DNA of 64,000 nucleotides from the NCBI GenBank assembly GCA_934085565.1, contig CAKOHG010000003.1, positions 62,001 through 126,000 of the forward strand. The letters are read 5' to 3'. This DNA is from an uncultured Bacilli bacterium. Its GTDB lineage: Bacteria; Bacillota_I; Bacilli_A; RF39; UBA660. Each line of letters begins with the position of its first letter. Position 1 is the first letter of the stretch. Below the pieces are notes generated by a model that worked only from the letters and a program-made list of their open reading frames with translations, did no database searches and was not told where the DNA came from. Shown here in pieces: positions 32,957 through 42,577 of this stretch. The translations under genes were made by a program, and so were the position numbers.

Positions 32957-35900
32957 AAAAGAAAAAATTAACATTAATTATTGTATTTTTATTAAGTGTT
33001 TTATTTATTCAAAATGTTTCCGCAGCATCTTATAGTGTTAAAAGAGTATCTAAACACCAATACAGTTTATCATCTACGACAACAAATCAACCGGTATACT
33101 TAAACTTATATCAAGCTACCGTTGATGGTGTGTCTGCAGACACTTACTGTGTTGACCCAGGTAAACCTTATGGTGATGATGGTTCTTATATTTTAGACAG
33201 ATATATTGATCCATCTAATAATAATGCTTTAGATCTTGCGCTTGCGGGTGCTTTAAAAGAAATTAATAATCTTCGTTCAGCCGGTGTTGGTGGAGACGAT
33301 ATTAAATTAGTTGGTACTATAGCCATGCGTTGGACTTTTATGAAATATGGTGCCAGCACATTAGTAAGTAATTACAAAAAGGGCGGAGAACTTGAAAGAG
33401 ATTACAATGCTTTTAAAAATAGTGATACCGCTATATCTGTTAATGGCAATGTCGCTATTATTCAATATGCTAAACAAGTATTTCAAGCTGGTATAAATGC
33501 AGCTAGTGCAGGAAGTTATGATCAAGCCGTTTCTCAAGGCTATGTCTATTCTCCAAATCTTAAAGCTGTTAATTATACCGTTAAGTCTATTGTTGGAAAT
33601 AGAAGAACCATTACTTTTGAGATTCAACCAGAAGATTCCTCTAAGGCACCATCTCAATTATATATAGACTCTTTCCAAGCAGGATGTACTAATACAACAG
33701 TTACTTGTACCGTTAATACTAAATCTGCTAAGTATGAGCCAGCTGGTCTTCTTATTGAAATGACTATTGATACAACTAATTGGAATAATCAAGACTTTGG
33801 TATTTATGTTGATCCAGCTTATTGTGATAAAAACGATGCAGGAATGCAAATTTTACTTTTAAGAAAATCAAATAATACCAACCAAAGAATGTTGGCAGTA
33901 TTACCAGGAAATTGTCCTGCCACTCCTACTAGAACACCTCCAAGACGTCGTATTCCAGTAGAAAGCAACAATTGTGAATGTAATTATACAAATGGAACAA
34001 CTTGGGACGGAACTTATACCGTTACAGAAAAAACAAATGGTTCTACTAATAAATTTACAATTAAAGAATCAGAAACAGACAAAGTAAATAGATATAGTTG
34101 TCCATCTCCTGATACTTGCCGTAAAAAAGAAAATTTCACTTGTCAAAAGCCAAGTGAAAGTACTGATGGAAAATATCATTGCCCATCCTCATCTAATTCA
34201 GATGGTAGTTGCTCTGAATCTGAGTATAAAAAACAATGTACACATAACTGTGATCCAGATGGTGAATCAGATGATCCTGATGAAGCTAAACATAATAGTA
34301 CTAATACATTCTACTGCAAAGAATCAAGTCCAGGAGCTGGTGATGGTAAAGAATGTAGTGAAGCAGAACATAATGCTCAATGTCATAAAAACTATGTAGA
34401 TTGTAGTCCAGTGGTATCTCTTCCTGGTACATGTAGTAATATCAGTGATGGATCTAAAATAGAGGGAACAACAACAGGTGTTATTAGTGATATTAATGAA
34501 GGAGATGCTTCTTGTTCATCAAGCAGTTCAAAACCTAATCAAATTAAAAAATGTGTTTTAGGAAAGACCGATTCCACAAGTGCTTCTTATGAAGCTACTA
34601 ATGAAATAAGTGGAAACTCTTATTGTAAAGTTTATTGTAAAGAAAAATATAATTTTGTCTTACCTACAGCTAAGATGACAACATCCGGTGGATACTTTAA
34701 ATTAAGTACAACCGTAACGGGTACAAGAGATTGTTATGTAGCTAGTGCTGATAATTCTCAATTACCAATTGATGAAACTAAATTTAATAATGATTTAGCA
34801 ACAAAAAGAGCAGAACTTATTGATGCGTGGAATGAGTATAATAGATGGAAAACTGCAGCTTCTTTAATTGTACATTCAGGTAAGGATTCTGATACCCATT
34901 GTATAGAAGATTGTAGCTGTGATTCAAAGGACGATAATTGTAATCCTAAAGACCACACTTGTACCAACACAACCTATGAAAGAGATGCATTCTATTATAC
35001 ATGTTATAATAGAGATACCGGAAAAGAGGGTCAATGTTATGAACCACGTTATTATGATAAGTCATGTGATGGTCATAATTGTTCTGATGGTCATGATCCA
35101 ACGGAAGATTACAAAAATAATAAAGCTAATGCTTTAAAAATCTTAAAACAAAAAGCTAAAGAATTAAATGATATTATTGCGATGTATAATAGTTGTACAG
35201 GTGTTATCAGTAATACTAATTATGCTTCTTCATTAACAGAAGCTACAACATCTTCAACTGCTCAATCAACATGGAATAATGACATGCAATTTGATCCAGT
35301 TGTAGAATTCTGGTATAATCAAGATTATTTACAAAATGTTGGTGATTTAAGCAGTGGTTGGGCTAAATTTACAAATTTAACAGATGAGAGTGACAAATCT
35401 AAAAATACTTATTGTACAGGTGATATTAATGATAGTTACGAATGTACAACTGGAACAAGTTCTAGTGAACCTACTAAATCAGTACCTATTTTAACTTGTA
35501 GAGAGGATGGTTGTAGTTTTGTAAATTACAACATTAGTAGTGCTAAGTGGATTACAAAATCAAAAACTAAATCAGGTACTTACCAAACAAGTCAAAACTT
35601 CTCAACTTATACACCTTATGGAACCATTAAAACAGATAGCAATGGTAATAAATACTTATATACCACTTTACCAGAAGGTTCTTGGCCAATTTCTTTAGTA
35701 ACTAAAACAGGTGTTTTCCCATTCAAATTTAGATTTAGTGATATTGGTCAATCTAATAGTTCTACAGAATTAGGAAGACTTTCTGATTCTAATGAAAGTG
35801 GTAAAAATACAGTTGTTAATGCTTATAATAACTTGCCATCAGGTCTAAAATGTGGTGGAGAATCTAATGCTTATACAGATGGTGGTTATGTATGTAATTA

Positions 35901-36561
35901 CTTAAATAACTGTACAGATAATTGTGATTTCTCTTGTGATCCTAATGATCCAACTCATTGTACATTTGATAATGATGATAAATGTAAAGATGGTAAATGT
36001 GTTGTAACATGTACTAACTGTATCTTTGATGGCTATAAAACAACTTATGGATATCGTACGGTATCTCTAAACAATTTATTCCCTAATGGAATTAGTGGTA
36101 GAGGATATAACTGGAGTGGTGAAAAAATTAGTAACCAAAAATCTAGTGATACGAAAAAAGAAATCGAAGAAGCTGGGGATTCTATTTATGAAACACCACA
36201 ATACTCTTATACTTTAACACCAAGTAATATGAAAAATATTCGAGATTACAATGATGACGCGGGTTCATTTACAAATAGTACGGTTCCATCTAAGTACTCT
36301 GTAAAATCAAATATTAATGATTCATCTATCTATTGTGAAAGCGTATCTTATAATGGTGTAAATTATAATGTTAATTGTAAGAGTAGTTTCCTTGATTTAA
36401 TTGAAACTACTGGTAAGAAATTTGCCACTCAAAATGAACGTGTTACCACAGATAATGATGCTTTCATTCTATACACTTCAACAAATAATTGTTTAGAGGG
36501 AAGTTGTCTTAAAGATGGTATTGGTCCATCATGGAAATTGAAAGGAAGTAGTAAACAATGA
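32953..36561 (+). CDS. giant Cys-rich secreted protein, candidate pilus-tip adhesin
   Basis: This 1202-residue protein has a signal peptide ending near Q-N-V-S-A-A (about 25). The N-terminal region, with P-V-Y-L-N-L-Y-Q-A-T and T-Y-C-V-D-P-G-K-P-Y-G, resembles thioester (TQXA) adhesin domains, but the segment where Thr-Gln is expected reads G-T-I-A-M-R-W, so the thioester glutamine seems absent. The middle and C-terminal parts contain dozens of cysteines, many in C-x2-4-C pairs, and repeated C-D-P-D and S-C-D stretches. There is no C-terminal anchor, sortase motif or membrane helix. Placed ahead of the TadE-like and CpaB genes, it could be a tip adhesin or effector of the pilus. This is inference. 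Confidence 0.7.
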   Translation: MKKKKLTLIIVFLLSVLFIQNVSAASYSVKRVSKHQYSLSSTTTNQPVYLNLYQATVDGVSADTYCVDPGKPYGDDGSYILDRYIDPSNNNALDLALAGALKEINNLRSAGVGGDDIKLVGTIAMRWTFMKYGASTLVSNYKKGGELERDYNAFKNSDTAISVNGNVAIIQYAKQVFQAGINAASAGSYDQAVSQGYVYSPNLKAVNYTVKSIVGNRRTITFEIQPEDSSKAPSQLYIDSFQAGCTNTTVTCTVNTKSAKYEPAGLLIEMTIDTTNWNNQDFGIYVDPAYCDKNDAGMQILLLRKSNNTNQRMLAVLPGNCPATPTRTPPRRRIPVESNNCECNYTNGTTWDGTYTVTEKTNGSTNKFTIKESETDKVNRYSCPSPDTCRKKENFTCQKPSESTDGKYHCPSSSNSDGSCSESEYKKQCTHNCDPDGESDDPDEAKHNSTNTFYCKESSPGAGDGKECSEAEHNAQCHKNYVDCSPVVSLPGTCSNISDGSKIEGTTTGVISDINEGDASCSSSSSKPNQIKKCVLGKTDSTSASYEATNEISGNSYCKVYCKEKYNFVLPTAKMTTSGGYFKLSTTVTGTRDCYVASADNSQLPIDETKFNNDLATKRAELIDAWNEYNRWKTAASLIVHSGKDSDTHCIEDCSCDSKDDNCNPKDHTCTNTTYERDAFYYTCYNRDTGKEGQCYEPRYYDKSCDGHNCSDGHDPTEDYKNNKANALKILKQKAKELNDIIAMYNSCTGVISNTNYASSLTEATTSSTAQSTWNNDMQFDPVVEFWYNQDYLQNVGDLSSGWAKFTNLTDESDKSKNTYCTGDINDSYECTTGTSSSEPTKSVPILTCREDGCSFVNYNISSAKWITKSKTKSGTYQTSQNFSTYTPYGTIKTDSNGNKYLYTTLPEGSWPISLVTKTGVFPFKFRFSDIGQSNSSTELGRLSDSNESGKNTVVNAYNNLPSGLKCGGESNAYTDGGYVCNYLNNCTDNCDFSCDPNDPTHCTFDNDDKCKDGKCVVTCTNCIFDGYKTTYGYRTVSLNNLFPNGISGRGYNWSGEKISNQKSSDTKKEIEEAGDSIYETPQYSYTLTPSNMKNIRDYNDDAGSFTNSTVPSKYSVKSNINDSSIYCESVSYNGVNYNVNCKSSFLDLIETTGKKFATQNERVTTDNDAFILYTSTNNCLEGSCLKDGIGPSWKLKGSSKQ

Positions 36562-36980
36562 GAGAATCATATTGGGGTTATTGGATTATCCTTTTAGGCG
36601 TATTTGTAATCGTTATTATGATGCTTGTCTCAAATGTAACTACAACAAATACTCAAGATTATTATATTATTAAAGAAGTAACCGAGCAGTCAATGGTTGA
36701 TGCCGTTGACCTCGCTTACTATCGTACAAGTGGTGAACTTAAAATTAATGCGGATAAGTTTGTAGAAAGTTTTTTAAGAAGATTTTCTGAGAACGTAGCT
36801 TTAAGTACTTATCAAATAGATTTTTATGGTATTTATGAAACACCTCCAAAAGTCAGTGTTAAAGTAACAACAAAAAGTTCAACTTATCGTATAGGTTCCA
36901 GCGAAGATACTTTTGACATTGTAAACCGAGTAGACGCTATTTTAGAAAATGATGGTGCTTCTTTTGGCGAGGAAGAATAG
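36558..36980 (+). CDS. TadE-like bitopic pilus protein (DUF5411-like)
   Basis: This 140-residue protein has one N-terminal helix (about 8-27), directly after M-R-E-S-Y-W-G, then an ectodomain of about 110 residues. Its start overlaps the giant gene's stop (ATGA). The size, single N-terminal helix and position resemble TadE/TadF pseudopilins. The first residues share the M-R-x style with the pilin-like proteins at 41545-43050. An acidic C-terminus (G-E-E-E) is the only other feature. Confidence 0.65.
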   Translation: MRESYWGYWIILLGVFVIVIMMLVSNVTTTNTQDYYIIKEVTEQSMVDAVDLAYYRTSGELKINADKFVESFLRRFSENVALSTYQIDFYGIYETPPKVSVKVTTKSSTYRIGSSEDTFDIVNRVDAILENDGASFGEEE

Positions 36981-36991
36981 GAGGATTAAAA

Positions 36992-37837
36992 ATGGGGAAT
37001 TTACTTGTTAAATTAAAAAGATTTATCAGTAACAAAAATACAGTTACAATTTTGTGTGTACTAGCTGGTATTTTGGTTATCTATATTGGCTATAATTGGC
37101 GTGTTAATAAAGACACCAGTCCAATTAGTGTGCCATATGCCAATAAAACTTTATCAAGTGGTACTGTGATAACTAAAGAAGATATTAGTTATGTAGAGGT
37201 ATCTAGTTCTGTACTTAGCAAAGCTAAAAACATGGTAACAAACGCTAATAGTATTATTGGAAAATCTGTTAGCTATGGTGATACCATTCAAGCGAATAGT
37301 TTCTTTTTCAAAGATGATTTAAAAGACCCAAAAGATAATAGTTATTATCCTTTGGCAAGTATGGCGGAAGATGAAGAAGCGGTTACTTTAACAGTTAACT
37401 TACACACAACTTTTGGTAATGCTATTTATCCTGGTAATTACATTGATTTATGGTTTAAAGGATATGATAACAATCGTAAACTTATGTATGGTAAATTTAT
37501 TCGTAGTATCAAAGTTTTAGATGTTATCGATTCTGACGGCCGTAGTGTTTTTGAAACAGGTGCTGAAAGTAGAACACCAGCTTCTTTACTATTTGCCGTA
37601 AAGAAAGAAGAAACACATGGCCTTTCAGCTGCAGATATGAAACTTTTAATTGACGCAGCTCAAAATAGAAATATAGGTACTCTTATTCCCGTTCCAAGAA
37701 ATAAGAGTTATACAGAAAATCCTGGCGAAACAGAAATCGCTAGCACTTATATTTATAATTATATTCTTTCTCAAGTTTCTATTGTTCCGAGTGAGGATGA
37801 AAATACTACAGTAGAGGAGGAGAATACAAATGAATAG
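36992..37837 (+). CDS. cpaB: CpaB/RcpC-like SAF-domain pilus assembly protein 1
   Basis: This 281-residue protein has one helix at about 15-33 followed by a SAF domain (P-Y-A-N-K-T-L-S-S-G-T-V-I-T-K-E-D-I) as in CpaB/RcpC and FlgA. The extracellular part includes Y-P-G-N-Y-I-D-L-W-F-K-G. CpaB proteins act in Tad pilus assembly in the envelope. GGAGG lies 7 bases upstream of the ATG. The 3' end overlaps the second copy by 8 bases. Confidence 0.82.
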   Translation: MGNLLVKLKRFISNKNTVTILCVLAGILVIYIGYNWRVNKDTSPISVPYANKTLSSGTVITKEDISYVEVSSSVLSKAKNMVTNANSIIGKSVSYGDTIQANSFFFKDDLKDPKDNSYYPLASMAEDEEAVTLTVNLHTTFGNAIYPGNYIDLWFKGYDNNRKLMYGKFIRSIKVLDVIDSDGRSVFETGAESRTPASLLFAVKKEETHGLSAADMKLLIDAAQNRNIGTLIPVPRNKSYTENPGETEIASTYIYNYILSQVSIVPSEDENTTVEEENTNE

Positions 37838-38612
37838 TTTAATAATTAAATTAAAAAGATATATTGGTAATAAAAAGACGGTAACAATACTATGTGTTGT
37901 TGCCGGCCTTCTTGTTTTAATCGTTGGTTACAACTGGCGTGTAAAACAAGCTATCAATCCTGTAACAATTCCTTATGCTAAAAAAACATTAGAAGCTCGT
38001 CATGTGATTACTTCTGATGATATTGGTATGATGGAAGTAAATAGTACAGCTCTTAAAAAAGCCACGAATGTTATTCGTGATCGTAATAGTATTATTGGTA
38101 AAGAAGTTACTTATGGTAATATCGTTAGAGAAGGAAGTTTATTTTATAACGAGGATTTAACAGATCCTGAACTTTCTCCTGATTATGTTTTACAAGATAT
38201 TGCCGATGGTTATACTGCCTTTTCTTTATCCGTAAAAGAAAACTATACTTATGATAATTACATTACAATAGGTAGTTATATTGATTTATGGTTTAAAGGA
38301 ACAGACGATTATGGTAAGTACATTTTTTCAAGCTTTGTAAAAAGTATTCGCGTACTAGATGTGAGAGATAGTAAAGGTGTTTCTTTAAGAAATGCGAGTG
38401 CTGGTGCTCCTGCTGAATTTTTGTTCTCTGTACCAGATGAATTATATTCTCTTTTAGTAAAAGCGGTTGAAATTGGTGATTTAGAACCTGCACCTAAGGG
38501 AGCAAGTTATACAGCTAATCCAGGCGAAACTAAAGTAAATAGTGAATATGTCCGTAATTTTATTAATACTAAATCAGCAACGATACCTGATGAAGATGTC
38601 AGTGGAAACTAG
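37830..38612 (+). CDS. cpaB: CpaB/RcpC-like SAF-domain pilus assembly protein 2
   Basis: This 260-residue paralogue of the preceding protein shares the N-terminal basic segment, the helix G-L-L-V-L-I-V-G-Y-N-W-R-V, the SAF segment P-Y-A-K-K-T-L-E-A-R-H-V-I-T and the I-D-L-W-F-K-G motif. The ectodomains have diverged clearly. They may form a hetero-oligomeric ring. GAGGAGG is the ribosome site, lying inside the first copy. Confidence 0.82.
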   Translation: MNSLIIKLKRYIGNKKTVTILCVVAGLLVLIVGYNWRVKQAINPVTIPYAKKTLEARHVITSDDIGMMEVNSTALKKATNVIRDRNSIIGKEVTYGNIVREGSLFYNEDLTDPELSPDYVLQDIADGYTAFSLSVKENYTYDNYITIGSYIDLWFKGTDDYGKYIFSSFVKSIRVLDVRDSKGVSLRNASAGAPAEFLFSVPDELYSLLVKAVEIGDLEPAPKGASYTANPGETKVNSEYVRNFINTKSATIPDEDVSGN

Positions 38613-38620
38613 GTGAGATA

Positions 38621-39730
38621 ATGAATGATGCTGTTTTTTCCCAATTAGATTTTGGACCATTAAATGAATTTTTAAAAGACGACAACGTCACCGACGTTTC
38701 CTATACAAACGGAGGACAAGTCTGGTTAAAAACATTGGATAAAGGTGTTTATCAAGTTGATCGTCCGGAAATCAATAATGCTTTAATGGAAAAATTAGCC
38801 TTTCAATGTGCCAATGTTATGGGTAAAACTTTTAACATGGCGCATCCTATGCTGGATGCTGAAAGTGCTGAACTTCGTCTTAACTTTATTCATGAATCAA
38901 TTGCCACAAATGGTATTGCATGTGTAATAAGAAAAACACCTGCTAAGATTCGTTTGAATAAGGAAAAATTATTAAATGAAAAATATGTGACGGCTTCTAT
39001 TCATGAATTTTTAATGAAATGTGTGGAAGGACATGCTAACATTATTGTAAGTGGAGAAACGGGTTCAGGTAAAACCGAACTTGTTAAATACTTGGCAAGT
39101 CACATTAAAGAAAATGAAAAAATTATTACGATAGAAGATACTTTGGAACTTCACTTAGACCGTATTTTTCCACATCGAGACATTGTTGCTTTAAAAACAA
39201 ATAACATTGCTAGTTATTCAGATATACTAGTAGCTTGTATGAGACAAAACCCAATTTGGATATTACTTTCCGAGGTTCGTTCAGCGGAAGCTGTTATGGC
39301 AGTTCGTAACAGTATTTCATCTGGACACCATATTTTATCAACTATCCACTCAGATAAAGCAAGCTTAATTCCTATGCGTATGTTTTCACTTATCGAAAGT
39401 AATATTGATGTAGAACAATTTGTAACGACGATTCATCGTTATGTTCAAATCGGTATTTACGTTAAAGGTTACATGAGTAAAGAATTAAATCGTTTCCAAA
39501 GAGAGATTTTGGAAGTTTGTGAATTCTATGTAGATGAACATAATAAGCCACAAGTTAATACAATTTATAAAAAAACTTTAACAGGTGAAATCACAATGAA
39601 CAATCCAACAAAGAATTTAAGAGATTATTTAGGTATTGGTGGTGTTGTTTTACCAGAAGATATTTTCCAATTAGATGAACAAAACAACCAAACGGTCGAA
39701 TTACCTAAACAAACTGTAGAAACATTATAA
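38621..39730 (+). CDS. cpaF: CpaF/TadA-type pilus assembly ATPase
   Basis: This 369-residue secretion ATPase of the VirB11/GspE superfamily, CpaF branch, powers Tad pilus extension. An N-terminal domain precedes Walker A G-E-T-G-S-G-K-T (Lys151), the Asp box I-I-T-I-E-D-T-L-E-L, Walker B W-I-L-L-S-E-V-R, and the His box G-H-H-I-L-S-T-I-H-S. The C-terminal 50 residues are an extra tail. AGGTGAG precedes the ATG, 8 bases after the CpaB-like gene. It could also serve as the VirB11 of the type IV secretion part of this locus, since none other is seen. Confidence 0.93.
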   Translation: MNDAVFSQLDFGPLNEFLKDDNVTDVSYTNGGQVWLKTLDKGVYQVDRPEINNALMEKLAFQCANVMGKTFNMAHPMLDAESAELRLNFIHESIATNGIACVIRKTPAKIRLNKEKLLNEKYVTASIHEFLMKCVEGHANIIVSGETGSGKTELVKYLASHIKENEKIITIEDTLELHLDRIFPHRDIVALKTNNIASYSDILVACMRQNPIWILLSEVRSAEAVMAVRNSISSGHHILSTIHSDKASLIPMRMFSLIESNIDVEQFVTTIHRYVQIGIYVKGYMSKELNRFQREILEVCEFYVDEHNKPQVNTIYKKTLTGEITMNNPTKNLRDYLGIGGVVLPEDIFQLDEQNNQTVELPKQTVETL

Positions 39731-39748
39731 AGAAGGTGGGGTTAACTA

Positions 39749-40645
39749 ATGATAGAACTAATATTATTACTGGGACTAGCAATATTTTGTTTATCTTACC
39801 GTTTTAATAATGGTGAGAATGTTTACAAATTTTTTGTAACACAAGTTTCTACAGCTTATGAAAAGTATGCACCTTATAGTTTTAAAGAAGTAAGAGCGAA
39901 AACAAAAGAACTTGGACAAGAATATACTCCAAGACAATATTTAACCCAAGTTATTATCTTTGCGGTAGTAGCAGGTGGTATTAGTTATCTTTACTTCTAT
40001 AACTTAATCATTGCCCTTTTATATGCTGCCGTAGCTGTAGCTTTTATTCCATATTTAGCTTACTTAAGATGTCAAAAAGTGTATAGTGAATTTATTTTCG
40101 AACAAATTCAAATTTATACGACAAACGTTATTATGGAATTTAATACGACACAAAGTTTTGTCAAATCTTTAGAAGGTGTAAGAGATTCTGGTATTTTAGA
40201 AAATCCCGTTTTGGAAGATGTTAGAACAATGATTGATATGTCTTATCAAAATGGTACTATTGATGAATCAATTGAATATTTCAACCATAAATATCCTTAT
40301 TACATGGTTAAAAATATGAACCAATTATTCTTGCAAATTACCAAAGAAGGTGCCAAAGATTCTGGCCAAGCTCTTGAAAATATGAGTATGGATATCGATA
40401 CCTTAGTAGAAGGCGTTTATCGTGACCAGATTGACCGTAAAGAATTCCATCGTCGTTTTATAACTTTTGGTTTAGCTTTATTCTTACTTGTTATGGCTAT
40501 GCAATTTTTACTTGGTACAGATTCTTATATTGAACTATTAGATAACTGGTATGTTCAACTTATCCTTCATGCGATTATCATAATCAATTCTTTCTTCTTG
40601 ATAAGTGGCGAGAAGTTCTATTATGAAGATGTGGGGGTGGAATAA
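39749..40645 (+). CDS. tadB: TadB-like pilus assembly membrane protein
   Basis: This 298-residue protein has hydrophobic segments near the N-terminus (1-20, 65-105) and two at the C-terminus (about 235-290). A cytoplasmic type II secretion F domain lies between, with Q-T-T-N-V-I-M-E-F-N-T-T-Q-S-F-V-K-S-like helices. It forms the inner-membrane platform on which CpaF acts. The stop and the start of the next gene share one base (TAATG). Confidence 0.85.
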   Translation: MIELILLLGLAIFCLSYRFNNGENVYKFFVTQVSTAYEKYAPYSFKEVRAKTKELGQEYTPRQYLTQVIIFAVVAGGISYLYFYNLIIALLYAAVAVAFIPYLAYLRCQKVYSEFIFEQIQIYTTNVIMEFNTTQSFVKSLEGVRDSGILENPVLEDVRTMIDMSYQNGTIDESIEYFNHKYPYYMVKNMNQLFLQITKEGAKDSGQALENMSMDIDTLVEGVYRDQIDRKEFHRRFITFGLALFLLVMAMQFLLGTDSYIELLDNWYVQLILHAIIIINSFFLISGEKFYYEDVGVE

Positions 40646-41433
40646 TGTATTGGGAAATTGTTATTTTAGCAGTTATTTTACTATTTGGTATGAATTATAC
40701 AGGAAAGATTAGTGCCAATCGTTTTGTGGCTGATAATGAAGTTTACTTTCGAAAATTAAAAGAAAGTGATTGGGATTTCTATGTTAAAGCAAGATATGGG
40801 GATACAGTTAATCCTGACTTTCTTTTCAATAATCGTATCAAAAAAGGTTTAATTACCATCATTATTATGTTATTTTTCTTTATTTCTAATTTAAGTTATA
40901 TTACAGTATTATTTGCTGTTTTAGCTGGATATTTAGTTTTTAGAATGGATTATACTAATTTAAAAAACTATTATAAAAAGCACTTAACAGAAATAGATTC
41001 TATGTTACCACATTATCTTAAAAGTTTAGAAATTTTGATTCAACATTACACAGTGCCGGTTGCACTAGGTAAAAGTATTGAAGATGCCCCTCAAATTTTT
41101 AAAGAAGGGTTACAAGAATTAATCAATCAAATCAATGATGGGGATGATACTATTAATCCTTATATGAATTTTGCTAAAACTTATCCCGTTCGAGATTCTA
41201 TGCGAATGATGCGTCTTTTATATCGTTTATCTTTAGGAAGACAAGAGCATAAGCAAGAACAATTATTAACATTTTCTAAAACAATTTCTAATTTACAGCA
41301 AAAAGCTCGTGAATTAAAATATAAAAATCGTTTGGAAAAAATGGAAGGCAAAACAATGAAAATGCTTATTACTACCGGCTTAGGTGTTATGGTTTTACTT
41401 GTTTTTGCCGTCTTACAAATGATGAATATGTAG
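40645..41433 (+). CDS. tadC: TadC-like pilus assembly membrane protein
   Basis: This 262-residue companion of the TadB-like protein has two helices around residues 65-95, a T2SSF-type cytoplasmic helical domain with M-L-P-H-Y-L-K-S-L-E-I-L, and a C-terminal helix (about 238-260). An N-terminal helix is also present. It ends the tightly packed first Tad transcription unit; a terminator covers its stop. Confidence 0.83.
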   Translation: MYWEIVILAVILLFGMNYTGKISANRFVADNEVYFRKLKESDWDFYVKARYGDTVNPDFLFNNRIKKGLITIIIMLFFFISNLSYITVLFAVLAGYLVFRMDYTNLKNYYKKHLTEIDSMLPHYLKSLEILIQHYTVPVALGKSIEDAPQIFKEGLQELINQINDGDDTINPYMNFAKTYPVRDSMRMMRLLYRLSLGRQEHKQEQLLTFSKTISNLQQKARELKYKNRLEKMEGKTMKMLITTGLGVMVLLVFAVLQMMNM

Positions 41434-41452
41434 CAATTTTGCTACATTTTTC
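41428..41452 (+). terminator. intrinsic terminator between tadC and the pilin genes
   Basis: ATGTAGC (41428-41434) pairs perfectly with GCTACAT (41441-41447), followed by five T residues. The left arm contains the tadC stop codon. Confidence 0.75.
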
Positions 41453-41482
41453 ATGAAAAAAATATTAAAATAAGACTACAGA

Positions 41483-41511
41483 TTGATATTTTATGAAAAA
41501 AAAGTTATAAT
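41483..41511 (+). promoter_or_regulatory. strong promoter of the Flp-like pilin genes
   Basis: TTGATA (41483-41488), a 17-base spacer and TATAAT (41506-41511), followed by a full AAAGGAGG ribosome site. Pilin genes are expected to be the most highly expressed part. Confidence 0.7.
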
Positions 41512-41544
41512 AATTTTATAGTATAAAGGAGGAGATTTAAGAAT

Positions 41545-41793
41545 ATGAAAGAAGCAACAGGCGAACTTAATATGACAGTAGTAACAGTAGTAGCTATCGC
41601 TGCTGTAGCAGCATTCTTCTATGCATTTATTTGGCCTGGTATTAAAAATACCATTAAGGCAAATACTTATTGTGCTATGGCAACATGTAATGCTGATCGT
41701 AGTGAATGTACTTTTGTTGACGAAAACGGTGATTTAGATACTGTAGATTGTTCAAAATATGACTACAATACAGATGCTAGTAATGGACAATAG
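41545..41793 (+). CDS. Flp-like pilin 1
   Basis: This 82-residue protein starts with the short leader-like M-K-E-A-T-G-E-L-N, followed by a hydrophobic helix (about 10-32, V-V-T-V-V-A-I-A-A-V-A-A-F-F-Y), then a short hydrophilic tail with three cysteines. The size and architecture fit Flp/class IVb pilins. The possible cut is after Gly6, but the usual Glu at +5 is not present, so the processing enzyme may differ. The next gene is a close paralogue. Confidence 0.75.
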   Translation: MKEATGELNMTVVTVVAIAAVAAFFYAFIWPGIKNTIKANTYCAMATCNADRSECTFVDENGDLDTVDCSKYDYNTDASNGQ

Positions 41794-41803
41794 GAGGTAA
41801 TGT

Positions 41804-42061
41804 ATGAAAGAGGCGACTGGTGAATTAAATACTACGGTTATTGTTGTTATTATCGTGGCTATGCTGGCCGCTTTTTTCTATACCGGTATTTGGCCAATGA
41901 TAAGAAACAATATGAATGTGACAACAAAATGTAGTAAAGCTATTTGTGCTACAGAACCTAATAGTGATAACAGAACAGTAGATTGTTATGTCTGTGAAGG
42001 ACAAAGAGCGGATGGCTCTTGTGATAAATCAGAGACATTTACATGTGCATGGAAGGGGTAA
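41804..42061 (+). CDS. Flp-like pilin 2
   Basis: This 85-residue paralogue of pilin 1 has an identical first stretch (M-K-E-A-T-G-E-L-N), the same helix position and the F-F-Y-x-x-I-W-P motif. The tail differs and holds six cysteines, including C-Y-V-C. AGGAGG precedes it, 10 bases after pilin 1. It could be a minor or alternative major pilin. Confidence 0.75.
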   Translation: MKEATGELNTTVIVVIIVAMLAAFFYTGIWPMIRNNMNVTTKCSKAICATEPNSDNRTVDCYVCEGQRADGSCDKSETFTCAWKG

Positions 42062-42067
42062 TTTATT

Positions 42068-42577
42068 TTGAGAGAAGCAATAGGTGGAACATGGATATTC
42101 CAAGTAGTCATTGTTTTTATATTATTTTTTACAGGTTTCATGTGTTTAAATATTAACCGTTCTAAAGCTTTTAGTGTTAAGGACCAAATTTTACAAACGA
42201 TTCAAAGTTATAATGGTATTGATTTAAATAGTAGTTATGATGACGATGATACGGGAGCTTTTGCTGATATTGTTAGTTATATTTCTAATAATTCTTATCG
42301 TACAACGGGGGTTATGCCAACTGATGACGTACCAGAAGGAGGCATTAGACAATGTTACACGAGAGATGGAAAACAAACGGAAACAAGTCCTGTTTTCTGT
42401 CTTACTAAAGTACCTGTTACAAGTGGAGCTAGTTTAGAATTTACCTCTGAACTCCCAGATATGTATTATTATCAAGTAGTGGTGTTTTATCAACTTGACT
42501 TACCTGTTTTTCACGAATGGTTTAATTTTCGTGTGGTAGGTAATACTAAGGTACTTTATGGGGGTGAACTTAAATGA
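42068..42577 (+). CDS. pilin-like/TadE-like bitopic protein 1
   Basis: This 169-residue protein is translated from TTG at 42068 (AGGGG upstream). The leader M-R-E-A-I-G-G-T-W is followed by a helix (about 10-30) and an ectodomain with two or three cysteines. It is like TadE/TadF pseudopilins in size and topology. It shares the leader pattern with the pilins and with the next protein. It overlaps the next gene by 4 bases. Confidence 0.68.
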   Translation: MREAIGGTWIFQVVIVFILFFTGFMCLNINRSKAFSVKDQILQTIQSYNGIDLNSSYDDDDTGAFADIVSYISNNSYRTTGVMPTDDVPEGGIRQCYTRDGKQTETSPVFCLTKVPVTSGASLEFTSELPDMYYYQVVVFYQLDLPVFHEWFNFRVVGNTKVLYGGELK

